NCBI GenBank assembly: GCA_032173965.1
Contig: CM063287.1
Location: 10,049,859-10,113,858 of the forward strand
DNA: 64,000 bases
Source: Sitta carolinensis
Lineage: Eukaryota > Chordata > Aves > Passeriformes > Sittidae
Direction: 5' to 3'
Positions 38,142 to 50,700 of this stretch are shown in pieces; positions within the stretch are counted from its first letter, which is position 1, and the number at the start of each line of letters is the position of its first letter. Under the pieces are notes generated by a model. That model was not told where the DNA came from, did not search any database, and saw nothing but the letters and a program-made list of their open reading frames with translations. Made by a program: the position numbers and the translations under genes.

Positions 38142-41100
38142 GCTCTCCTTTATTTTGTCTTTTTTACTCCCTGGGGCAGAGATGACTTTTTAGTTTTGGA
38201 CTGTGCATTACTGACTTGAGTCTGACATTCATGGGTTGCAGCTAGGAAGAAGGTAGCTGCTTAATTTCAAATATCACCTGATGGACAGTTTTGAGCAAGT
38301 AATTTCTGCTATTTTAGAAAATTGGCAAAATTATAAACATTTTTGTTCATATAATAAAAATTAATTTAATTATCAATATTGTTTTATTATACATCAATGC
38401 TCCTATTTTGTATTTGGGACTCAGGTGAAAGGTTGCTTTCCAAACCAATCAATCCTTTGCTGTCATTTATAACCTGAAAACTTTAGGCCTAAGTGTCATG
38501 ATCATAGATTGCCTAAATAAATGTCAGAAGGATTCATATATATTGATAACAATTAAAAAACTATGTTGTTTTATTAATGGAAAACAGCTTTAAGTGCTTT
38601 TCAAAGGCATTCTGTCAAATTTCTTTAAAAATCACAGATGGTTTGATTTGGATTTTCATTGATAGAAAGAAAAATGCAGAGGATTATATAACTACTGAAG
38701 ACTATGAAGGTCTCAAGACCTGACAAAAGTAAGACGTCCATTAGTTAATGAACAGCTGTTCACTGTTAAAAATGGGCTTCTGTAAAAGAAGAAAGAAATC
38801 AAGGTCTTTTGTCCGCTGACTTTTACTGAAAAGAGATCAGACACAAAGGCAAATCCACTTTAAGGTTTAAACCCAGAGTAAACCTTTACTGTTTGAGAAT
38901 AAAGTAGTTTCATGTCTTCAGGGTTCAGTGGGCTATTTTCTTCATAAGGCAGTTTGTTAATGAGAAACCTGTTTTCAGCATCCTTCAAGGAATGTCATTA
39001 ATCTGAGATACAGGGCTCTGTTTGAAGGGACAGAAATGTGTGGGGAAATGCTGCATTTTGTAAATCTCATAATGGTCCTTGAATTTTCCATCTGGTGAGA
39101 TATGTAACTGGAATGCAGGGCATTAAAAAACCAACACTGAAGCATACTACAGCTCTTCTAATAGATATTTTCTGGGGATCTCAACCGAGGAAACAAATAG
39201 CAAGAAATGAGGGATATTATTGTCTCACAGTACCACTTTGTGAGTAACTTGCAAGTGCTCTAATGTGGCCGTTGTTTTCTTCATGTTTTTCCTTCCATAC
39301 AAACAACCAGGTGCTTCATAACAGCAATTGCTATTCTCACTTAGCTAAAGAAAACTTCAGTAGACAGTACTTCTCGAGTCAATTTGGGTCTGAAATTCAT
39401 GCAGGCTTATTGCCAAAATAATTTTTTAAATCCTTCAATTAGACATTTCTAAGAAGTGCTTAAAAAGGCCATATTTATTATTCAGATAAACCTATAATTT
39501 GCCAAATTTCACCAGCATTTTTTTGAAATTTTGTGAGCAATTTCTAGAATACTTATTTTCTACATTACATTTTACTGATTTATCCTACTTTTTTCTTGCA
39601 TGTATGAGTCTCTTGCTCTTTTCCAAGTGCTCAATAGTGACAAAACATTTCATCTAGCTAAAAGATCTTTTTTAAATACATTCTTTTCTCATTCATTAAT
39701 ATGTCTGCTGTGTTTTAGCTGAAAATATTTTTGTAACTGGAGAGCTTTGCTATTTTATTTTACAAGAGCCCAAATAACAAGGGGGTTGATTAATGCAATA
39801 TGCACATACCTAGAATTTTCATGATGAGTCTCAATGGACTCGAACATTAACTGAAGAGTGCATTGCTGAAGTGATTCCTTCTCCTATGTCTTTGTTGGTC
39901 AAGAAAAACTAAATTGCATATTCTGAGTTACAGCATTTGAAACTGGTTGTTAAATCCAAAGGGATGGAAAGAAGTTTGGAGTTAGCATGTTAAGCACTCT
40001 GGCTCTAAACATGGTCCTCATTTACATTGTATTGCATTAATAGTTTCTTTAATGTTAGATTTCACCACTGTCTTGAGTGGGAGATCTCAAAATATATGAA
40101 TAATGCTTTCAATTGTTTTGCTGTAAAAAGACAACTGTTCTATGCTGATCTGAACTAAAAATATAATTCTCATTTTAATGACATTTTAGACACAGTCACT
40201 AAAAATAAGTAATTCAATAAGGAATTTAGCAGCATTCAGAAGACAATGTTAAGAACAGGTTGAAAGCTCCATGATCCACCGGCTATATGACTGACAGCAG
40301 AATCTACGTTTCAGTAGAATTAAGTGCTCTTTACTGTTTTTTTCTCAGATTATAAGGCACACAAATACATTTCTACAAGTATTCAGGCTCTTTTTGTGTG
40401 GTTTGTGTACCAAGAAAGGGTCTCCCTTGTAAGGAATCATGCTGATGCTTTTAGGCAAACTCAGATCATATCCCACTGCACTGAGATGCTCAGGTGCTCA
40501 AAGCAGGAGTGAAGCACCCCTGCAGAATACATTCATGGAATTGATTTAGGGCTGACACAAGACTTTCCTGTGACCCTTGATCATGGTTACCAGCAAAGCC
40601 TGAACTAATTCCCTAATTCAAAAACTCACTAATTCCCAGACAACTGCTTCAGGCTTACTAATTACCCAAACATTTCAGAATATATCTCTTTAAGCCCAGA
40701 AGCAGCAGGATTTTCAAGGAACATTTTTTCCTTTTCTTTCTCTTCTCAACAAAAGAGATCAAATAAATTCAATTAAAGCTCATTGTAAGTGTGCAGAATT
40801 TCCAGAATAACAAAAATATATGAAGAGATGTTTCATTAAAATCTCGGAGTTTCTGACTGTTTGTAAATAATTGAACCTATTCCACAATCTCCAAAAAATA
40901 TTCCAGGAAAGCCAGATTGACAACAGGCTGGAAGCCTTACCAGTCTCTTCTAGCAAAGGCACATTAGGGAATACTTTGTAAACATCAACCTACAACACTC
41001 ATTAGGGATCATCACTGATTCTGGAAAGCATCAGTATACTCTGTTTGGATAGGTATTTTTACTTGGATTAAAAACCAAGATGTTTATTGCCCATATATTT

Positions 41101-42471
41101 GTATAGATGAAGGCATAAATACATTAAGAATTAGTCTTTGCTGGATATCTCAGTGCCAGTTTAATGACAGGACAAATTCATTACTTACAGACCCTATGAA
41201 CTGGATTTTTTTCTGCATTGACAAACAGCAGGGAAAGTGATCAGCTCTGGAAGCACTTTTTGACACTGTACTTACTGTCAGAGAGACAGAAGTGTCCTCT
41301 CATTATCCCAGTTCTTCTTCTCTCTTACAAGCAATGCTCAAAGATTCCCAGGGGAACAGAAACTGCCATTTAGTGATGATTTCAGTTCCTACCTAGCTAT
41401 ACTTACTTTTTCAGAAAAGTCTTTTTGGGATTGAGATAGTCATGGTGTTTGGTTTGTTGTTGTTTTTTTCCAAATGAAATTTTAAAATTGCAGGGAATAA
41501 AAGCAAAGTGGGCAGAATGTCAAAACAACAGGGAGCAGAATGAGAACCATGACAACTAACCTATAAACACAGTGAAATCATTTATTTGTCCATAATCTGT
41601 TATAGCTTTAGCATTTCTTTGATGAGTGACTCATTTATGATATATCACTACTTCTATTGGCTGGGGATTTATCTGAGCTGTGGTTTGACAATAGAGCAAG
41701 AGTGACTTGCAGAATCCTAGCACCAGATTGAAAATGATGCAGTCACAGAATAGTAAGTGCCCATCTGCTCTAAAGTCCTATTCTGTTGAGGGAGTATTTT
41801 TGAGAGCTTGAGGGATTTTTGTGCCTACTGTGACACTCAGTGGGTGAGTCAGGCCCAGTTCTGTTAGTCAACACCACTCCAATGCTATGTGGGTTAGTTG
41901 GTCTTCCTCCAGAAAAAGCACGGGCAGCCTGAGCTCTCTGGCAGCGTCCTGGGTTGCTCCCACATAAAATACACCTGTGCCTGCAGTTACCTGTATCATA
42001 CCTGTCCTGTTCTGAGGCTGAAAGCACACAGAAGCAACACTGGGTCTCAGGGCCCAAAGTGTGTGGGGCTGTGCCTCTTTCCTGCTCTCTGTAACTAGAG
42101 AATTCTGAACAGCAGGTAAGTGTATTCTAAACACAAAGCTTTGCAGCTCTGAACGCAGATTCCTCACATAGATCACCTAGTTCCCAGACAGTTGCAATTC
42201 TCATGAATATGCAGTTATCCAAATCCTCTGGAGAAAAAATATATAAAGATACTAAAAGCAAACTGGGTACTTTTCTCTCCTTACAAAACATAGTTGCTTG
42301 GCTTCTGCCTTTATTTATACTATTATACATATTTTTTATTTTTTTTTTACTTCAGAAACTTCACTCTTTTTCCCTATATTTAGGAATGAATACAGTTATT
42401 ATGACTAAAGTAAGACTAAGAAGTTACGGTTAGAGAACAGTTTCTGAACAAAAATAAAAGACATAACGAGG
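38142..42471. other. Unique AT-rich non-coding DNA
   Basis: No gene recognised. The 102- and 95-codon minus frames at 41770-42176 overlap each other in different registers and also overlap a plus frame, so none is convincing. A strong acceptor followed after 17 nt by a perfect CAG|GTAAGT donor at 42099-42115 is described as a finding. Confidence 0.55.
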
Positions 42472-42660
42472 AGATTGCAGAGTAAGCTCAAGAAAGACAC
42501 AGGCAAGGAAGGAAAAAAGCAGAGATACAAAAGAAAAAGGAAAAAGTAGTGCAACGAAGAGCTAGAGGGAAGGAAAGTAAGTTGATAAAAGGCAAGTGGC
42601 AGAAAGGAAGAATGAAGGTGACAGAAGAAAAATAGTTGTAGGAATTAAAAACAACTCCCC
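42472..42660 (+). repeat. Purine-rich low-complexity tract
   Basis: About 190 bases of mostly A and G on plus, with recurring GGAAAG, AGAAAG and AAGGAA words but no fixed period. The opposite strand is correspondingly pyrimidine-rich and gives a 61-codon Phe/Ser/Leu-rich frame, which is an artefact. Confidence 0.75.
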
Positions 42661-45600
42661 TAAGACTTAGCATTTACAAAAAGATCCTTCCAGGTAATGT
42701 TCTTAGATCAGTTTCAATTTCCTTCCTTCGCTATGTTTGGTGGTTTCCATACAATACTGTTACCAGTGAGAGGAAATATTTTCATTTTGAATTTAAAGTC
42801 CAAGTCCTTTATCATTTTTGTTTCTGTTCAGGTGGCTGTTATTCCAGGCTAGCATGACAGAGCAAGAATTAATAGAATTAATTGATAATTTAAATTCTTC
42901 ATCTTGAATAGTCAATAGAACTGAGGAGAGTTATGTACATTAGTTCCACTGAATAGTCTGTTAGGCTAATATTCATTTCATAGGTCCTTTATTATTTACA
43001 TGATCTTTCTAAATTGAGAATTTACTCCAGTCTTCGGTCTATCACCCCTATTCAGACTCAATTAGATATTCCTCAATAGAGACAAAAGTACCAGACTTAC
43101 CACTTCTCAATTACTTTTGAAGATATTTCTGTCCTATAAAATGCTGTACTTAAAGAGTTAGCAGATAAAGACATCACATATATGTACTGTTTGCCTTAAG
43201 GCAAAAAGGATGGATACTCAGTAAGAGATTCAAAAAAAGGATGCTGTGCTTTACAAATGCACAGCACTGTAAACTTAAATGCTTATTGAAACAGACAAGT
43301 GAAATAAATACATATGTAAACAATAGATGCATTATATACACAAACAACTCATCCAGAATAGTACATAAAGTCTAAAAAGCTTCTTGACACGTTGGTATTT
43401 GCAAAATCACTTAATTAACAATGAAGCCACAGATCCTTTTAGCCTGGTTTTCTTCAGCATGTTTTTGTATGGATAAAAGTCTTCTTGATATCAAAAGAAT
43501 TACAGTAATCTTTAGTCAATGCAACAAAAAAGTGCAGAGAATGATAGCCATATACATCATTGCACATAGCTTGCTTTTCTGAGCTTTTCAGTAATAGAAA
43601 TAAACTTGCCTACTACCACCCAGATTTCTTTCTGAACTGTGTTGCTTTCATTAATGCTAACTATTGCTCTACTGCTTTGGGTTTCAACATATACATTTGA
43701 ATGAATATCTTTTTTAAAGGACATAGCATCTCATTAGGTAAAATGTTGTAATAAATATTTCACTTTTAAAAGAAAAACAAGAATAATATCCTCTCATGGC
43801 AGCACCTACACTCCTGTTTTCCCCTATGTCACAGTAGACAATTAGGAATCATATTTTTGAGAATGGCTTTCCAGTGCCTAACACAATGTAAAATGACTAT
43901 TTTACTGATATTGTTTACTTAGGTGCAGAGAAACTTGTGATGAATTCTTGGCTGATCAATTGTAAAAATGCACCATCCCAATTAAAAAAAAAAAAAAAAA
44001 AAAAGAAATCACTTTCCACACTGAGCAGTATTTACGTGGATTCACCCCGTTGTGATGTGTCCTCCCAGGCACCATTCCAGAACTTACTCAGTGCTCATTT
44101 GCAAACCTGAGCCAGTGCGGACCTGCTTTCAGCACTTGGCAGCTCTGTGCAGTCTGCAGCACAGAGGGGAAACAGCAAGAAGTGTGGGGGCAAGCACTGA
44201 GGCTTTCAGCTATTCTAGTTCAGCAAGATTTTCTACTCCTGCACCCAGCCACCACTGACACTCAAAAGAGAATCACAGAAATTTTCCTCTGCAGCTTGTC
44301 ATGGCAAAATTATTTTGGCTTTCAATGCAAGAACTCTCACAAGACAAGTGAAGTTTCAAGGCCCCAGATGAATATACCCCATGAGAATTCTCTGCTGTGA
44401 TACTCTCTGAGTAAAAATGCTCTGCTCAAGTCTCTTGGGTATATGTCTTTTTACCAGAAAAAGGAAAACTATGACAGAAAATCACAAGCCTGCATGATAC
44501 TAGTTGAAATCAAAGTGGAATTACAATCTTTTTGATCATGCAGGGGCTATGGAGAGGAAGTGTCATTACATACAGGCATATTCCTCCCTATTTTCATATG
44601 CCAGGAATCTATTAGAAAAATTTGGTTTACATTCTGTTATTTATATGAACTTATAAAAAAGAATTGAAAAAATAAACTCAAATATGAAATTAGTAATATT
44701 ATATTAAAAATCAAATTCCAAGAAAAACACAAAATAAAAATATTGACATCTCCCTGTAGCAAATTTCCAGCTGTTACAAAATTTAACCAAGATAATTACG
44801 TATCGTAAGGAACTGCTGCTTGTTTTCTGTGGTACACAGCACGGCAGATATAATGGTAGACCCTGACTTGAAACAGAGGTCCCCAAACTGCATTAGCATT
44901 TACCCTCAGTCCAGCTAAAACTGGGAGTCAGAGATGAGTTTGGTCTACTAAAGGTACAGTTTTACTTGAACACAATAGGCATGCAACCTTCAAAACAAAA
45001 AAAAAAATCTTCCCATGGTTTAAAAAACCCAAAAACATAACAAACTTGTAGGGACAACAGCAGGAACTGACATCGGTTACAGTATCTAAGGCAACTGCAG
45101 TAAATAAAAATGCTTTATGGGTTTATGGAAAAGTTGGTCCAAAAAGAGCAAAGAAGCAGCAGTGGCCTACATTCACTGAAATAATTTGGAGAACAAGGTT
45201 TTCATGGCTAGCATGTTAAGTGATAAGAGTTAACCCATTTTTTCAGCCAAGCCTTACTATGGTCACTATTTATAGAGAAGTTAAAGATATAATTTGTTTA
45301 GTTTTTCCGGTTTTGGGGGTGGGGTTTTTTTGGTTTGGTTCATATCCTACTCACATTGCAGCTCCATTCCCTAGAATGGACTTCAATGAAAGATCACACA
45401 TTTAAAACTGTGATGCAAAGATATGGAAAAGGGGTAGTAGATAGATACAGCCAGTGAAATAGTTAACAAAAATAGTTTGCCATTCGTAGTCAGAATAATA
45501 ATCACAATTTTTCAGATGCCTCATTGCATCATAAATTATTGCTCTTCAGCTGATTTGCACTTCTTTTAATAAAATACAAAATTAGTTAATGCTACATATT

Positions 45601-47670
45601 GTACTGTTCTAAACTATCATTAACGCCTATGTACATCACAATTATAGAATTTTACCTCCCTAATGTTCAGGATCTATTCTTAAATTAAGCAATTTTTATT
45701 ATATATACATTAATCAAAACTGTTCAGCAGCATTATTCATGATTATATTTCTCATTCATGGCAGTTAGTTGCTATTCGAAATTTGGGCTATGCTCATTAA
45801 GCTCTGGGGCTACATGGAAGGCCTTGATTTTCTTTTAGGGCAAGTTCCTACATCTAGGATTTTTGCAGAAATATTTTGCATTTTCCTTTAAGATGTAATG
45901 AGCTTTCCAGATATTTTCAACAATTAAGTCATTAGGTATATATTTTCCAGGCAGAACCCCAAAGAGATGTCAACCAATTAGGAATAAATTCTTTTAATCT
46001 TTCAGCTGGATAAATGTGAAGTACCCCCATTGAACACTCTGGTAAATATTCATATCTGCTAAACATAAATGATAGCCTGTATGTCTCTTGCTCTTTTTGC
46101 AGAAATAAAAGAAACAGAAAAGCCCCATAAATGTCAACAAAACCTGAATTTAAACGAACATGCACTTACAATTTCTAATTATGCAAGTATCTGAAGGCTA
46201 GTGTTTATTTATTTATTTGATATGCTGAAAGGCTCTGCAATCCACTAGTACCTCACTTCATAGAGTATGATAGGGACTGGTTTAAATTTGTCATGGCAAA
46301 TGAATGTGTGAAATGTAATCTCTTATTCAGACAATGAAACCTAAGAACCAATCTAAGATTTAATGCTGAAAATAGAAGAAAAATATTCTGCAGGTTGTTT
46401 AGAGCTGCCTGATTTTACCTTACTGGCTATGTTCTATTCCTTATGAAATACCTCTGGGCTTAGAATCATGGGCTTTTTAATAGCCCTCTAAATTAAACTT
46501 AATTCCTCCTTCATATCCTCTGTACTAAAAAGAATGTTCTAAGGTTAGAAGCCATTGTGAAGTTTAAATCTGTTTGAATTACTGATCACGTTTCAGACCT
46601 ATTTTAAATAATTTATAATATACACATTAAAGTTTCTGGTGAGGGTACTCTAAGTTCTGTGAAACATTACTATGATATAGTAATATCATTATTAATAAAC
46701 TAATAATAAATGTTGAAATTGAAACATGGAATTCTTTCTCCTCTGAAACAAAATTCTTCTTCATATCCTGTCTATTTATGACTCATCACAGTGATTCAAC
46801 AGTGGAGCTGAATTTACCTGTCCTTATAGGCAACCAAGTGTCAGGCTAGATAGCTTTCCTTAACCACCACCATCACAAGTGGTTACATGTCCTTCTTTGA
46901 ATTAATAATTGCAAATCTATGACATGTCATATTTTGTCGATAAAACAAAACTACTTAAAAGGATTTATTCTGATTATTACACGGTGTAATTAATTTACTC
47001 TGGCAGTGATTGTAAAAACCCTGAAAAAATATTTTTTTGTGGAGAAGTCTTCTTTTCATCTTAAACATTATCAGTTGTGTCCCTTCTGGTTCACTGCAGG
47101 CTTTGCCCTGACAGTGTGCATATGCATAATCTGTTATCCTATTAGCACCATAAAATCAAAGTTTTAAATGCCTGGCCTCTGATAGAAAGTGCATTTCTCT
47201 CATAAAGACAGATTGGGGTCAGGCACAGCCACGGTTCAGAGACAAGAGTTTGTGGAGATAAAAAACTACTCATGAGTGACAAACTCTCTGCATCTCCCTG
47301 CTTCCCAAGTCAAAAGCATATACCCATTTCTCAGTACTAAACCTTATTCTACCTATTTGCAGGAAAGATGAATGTTAGGAATTGTATTTTAGGCTGCTGT
47401 TTTACCATACAGTATGGATGAAGTGAGATTCAAAATTAAGCAAATCCTCTCAGGATAAAATCATAACTTTCATGCAAAAAATGCCATTTGCTAGCAGAAC
47501 ATGTACATGAGCCATGGCCTCTTCTCAGAAAGCAGCAAAAGGTGATGTACCCAAAGTCATGGTGACTATTCTTCTATTGTCATTTCCAAGAAGTCACAAA
47601 CCAACTATTTCTCAAATGCCTTAGAAATTTGAATTTTAAAAAAATAAAAAATAACTTGATAGGGGCACTG
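42661..47670. other. Unique AT-rich non-coding DNA
   Basis: No gene recognised; all frames are under 80 codons. It contains a 21-A run at 43984-44004 and a G-rich pair (GGGGGTGGGG) near 45315-45324. The rest shows nothing I can name. Confidence 0.6.
43984..44004 (+). repeat. Poly(A) tract (21 A)
   Basis: The longest pure homopolymer seen in the window. A retroposon tail was considered, but no recognisable retroposon body precedes it and no flanking duplication was found. Confidence 0.9.
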
Positions 47671-47703
47671 ACTCAAGTAAACTCAAGTTTACTCAAGTAA
47701 ACT
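47671..47703. repeat. 10-bp tandem repeat with inner palindrome
   Basis: Three units ACTCAAGTAA, ACTCAAGTTT, ACTCAAGTAA plus a partial ACT. The change of AA to TT in the middle unit creates an inner inverted repeat AGTAAAC/GTTTACT. Confidence 0.9.
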
Positions 47704-50700
47704 GCTAATCTGTAAAATATAAATGTTGTATTTTGTCTGTACCTCAGAGGTACTGTCCAGAACAATTAATTTAAAAATGTATCTGTACAAATGCATACAC
47801 TAGCTCTGTACATAGATCTATTCAAGCAGAGCAGATAATAGGATAATTCTCCATTCTTTGCTAAATACAGAAAATTAATTACCATGCAAATATGTGCTTA
47901 TTTTATTGCATCAGAGCTATGCAAGTCAGCTCAGAAAAGCTAAATTTCATGCTTCTCTAGTTCCCCCTCAAAGTGTGGTTTTCCAACTCATTAAGGAAAC
48001 AAAGAAAGGAAAGGTGAGTGGTTTATGGACACAGGTTAACACTATCAATAGATGCAAAGAAAAAAATCCTGAAAAAAGTTACTTTGAGCTTGATGGAATA
48101 ACAGCTGGTAAGGTATTATACAGCAACTATCCTTTACTGTAAACTATTAAACTACAGTAGGGCAGAAGGCTGAAAATGAAATTAAACTCATCCATACATC
48201 ATCAGTGATTTTCCTTTCAGCAGTTTTGAACTCTTCAATGGATTATGCAGTGAATGTGTGTACATGCAAATTCTGGAAGCATTTGCAGAACAGGAAGCTA
48301 CTTGCTCTGCAAATCTAAACTGGAGCAATTTCAGCCATATAGGAAAACTTTGAGAGCATTGACTATATTGTGTATTACAAGAAAAAAAAGAAGGTTATCG
48401 CGAACAAAAGCATATCTTTGACAGAATTCAATCTAGAAAAAAGTCTTTTTTAAGAGTCTTCCAAACAAATGGCATCTTCTCACTAATTCTCCTAACAGGT
48501 GGCTAAGTTACAGTGTTATCCTTATTTAGTGGAAATTTTAGAAAAATTAAGACAAATTAGGTTTTTTTCTTTTAAATTGTCTCTCATTATTTGAAGCTAT
48601 TTGTTTTAGAACTGTTTTCCTAGTGGAACAGTAACAAAAATATCGCATCATAAGGGAACCAACATTCCCCAGTAATGAAACGTCACTCCAGAAGAAAGCA
48701 TTCTCATTCTTGCAAGATTTGTAATGAAAGCTACAATGCTTCAATATTTTATGCTCACTTTCAAAGCTTCTGTTTTGATCACATGAAAAATCAGGCTTGA
48801 AGAATTCCAAGAAGGTGAAAGCACAACCAGCTGAATCCAAGAGTCCTGTGACTTTCATTTTTACAGCTCACATAGAAATGTGACATACATATACCAAAGT
48901 AAAGATGCAAAGCCAGCCATAAAATGAATTTAGAATGGGTTCATCCAACTGACATCACCTCACCAGCACGGTACAGATGTCTACAGCTCCACATGTACCA
49001 CTTACAGAGAGAATGTGTTTCCATTATGGTTTCAAGAGTACGAAATCACTAAGCTCTAAAACTAGTTAATGGTCTAAACAACACATTAGCATTCAATATG
49101 ATACAAGAAACAGAATTCTACAAATGTTACATTCAACAACTTTAAAAAAAAAAAATCAGCAGCATCTGCAGTTCCCATTTTGCCCCACTGTCTTTTTTTT
49201 GCTACACCTTTTAATTTATTTTAATGTCATACAACATTTTAAGACAAGAAGGGGTTGTTCAAGAATATTTATTGTCTAATTAATCCAGACTGTATTCTTA
49301 AACAAAAAAAAAAAAAAATCAAAATATCTGTTTATAAATTACTAATTTAGTTCATCTTAAAACTGGATATTTGTAAAGTGCTCTAATAGTGTTCACTTTA
49401 GGGATTGATTCACCTTTAATTTGGTTGCTATAGAAAACTTGGCACTCAATAATTGGATATTGTACTAAGAAAATTCTGAGAGTCCACAGATGGACACTGA
49501 GACATCCAAATTCCTTGTGTACTTTTGAAAATCTTGACCTAAAAACATGGGGTATGAGGTTTTAGGAAGTTAAAGCTAAAATTATTTTTATTAGTGTATT
49601 TCAAGGCCAGATTGAATAACCTGAACTACCAGAGCAATCTAGCCTAGTTTGACAGTTGGCCTTTCTTGGAGGGAGAATTTAGACTGGAGACCTTCTGAGG
49701 ACCCTTCCCCTGGAATTATTCTTTGCCTTTTTTAGAAATAGTTCCTGAATGCATCTGCTGAAAGATTTGCACACTGATAGCTTAAACAAGGCACAGTACC
49801 ATGTTACACAATGAAAAAACAGATTACAATCCGCATTGGATCACAAAGTAAATCTCTCTCTTGAAAAAACCAAAAAATTACACCCTACTGCTATTAAAAG
49901 GAAGGAATCTATGAAGTGGAGCTACTGGACCTGAGAGACCTACACCAAGTTTATTTTAACAATGATCACTGCTTAATCTGAATTATTCTGTCAGACAAGT
50001 ATGCAGATATTTGCCTACACTGTCAAGTTTCTGATTTTAGAAAATGCATGAAGATTTTCCCAGGCATATATCCATGTGCAAAGGATAAGGTTTTATGAGG
50101 AACCTACCTTCCCAGAATTGCAAAAGAATGCACATCTCCCCTCGGCAAGTAAGTGTAAATAAGAAAGTGAAGAATAACTAAATTGCCTGGCTTACCTTAA
50201 TTGACAGTAGATCTGGTTCAACCACAAGGTCAGTATGCCACAGTAAATATTACAGCTTTTTGAGCTTTCATTAAACTATTACCAGAACTAGATGCTTGTT
50301 TTTAAAGGTAGCTTAAGACAATCAGGACTGTCTCTTAAGCTGAAACTATTCTGAAAAACCCAGTTGAGAGAAGGTATGACACCACATGGTGATGAACTGT
50401 GGCTATAGCTAGAGAGAGCCCAAGCACAACATAACCAGAGCACAACGGCAAGTGGACATACGATATCAAATATCTCAGTTCTGAGGAGAAACTGAAAGGT
50501 GGATGGCAAGAGTACTGTTAATAGAAAATAAGCACAAACAACAGCTTTCTTAAGCAATTGAGAAAATATTCCAAGTTGCTTTATCAATTTGATTCCCACA
50601 AGTCACGCAGCAGTCCACAGTTTTTAATGTTCAGAAATTCCTGCTAGTTCACACAAAGTTCATTCAGTCTTTTGTATGTAACCAGAGTTCCACCTGTACT

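Noticed and set aside
41735..41780. TCACAGAATAGTAAGTG resembling a reversed CR1 tail
   Set aside because: The match ends after about 12 bases, which is chance level for AT-rich DNA.
43984..44004. Poly(A) run as the tail of a processed pseudogene or retroposon
   Set aside because: No gene-like body upstream and no flanking duplication found.
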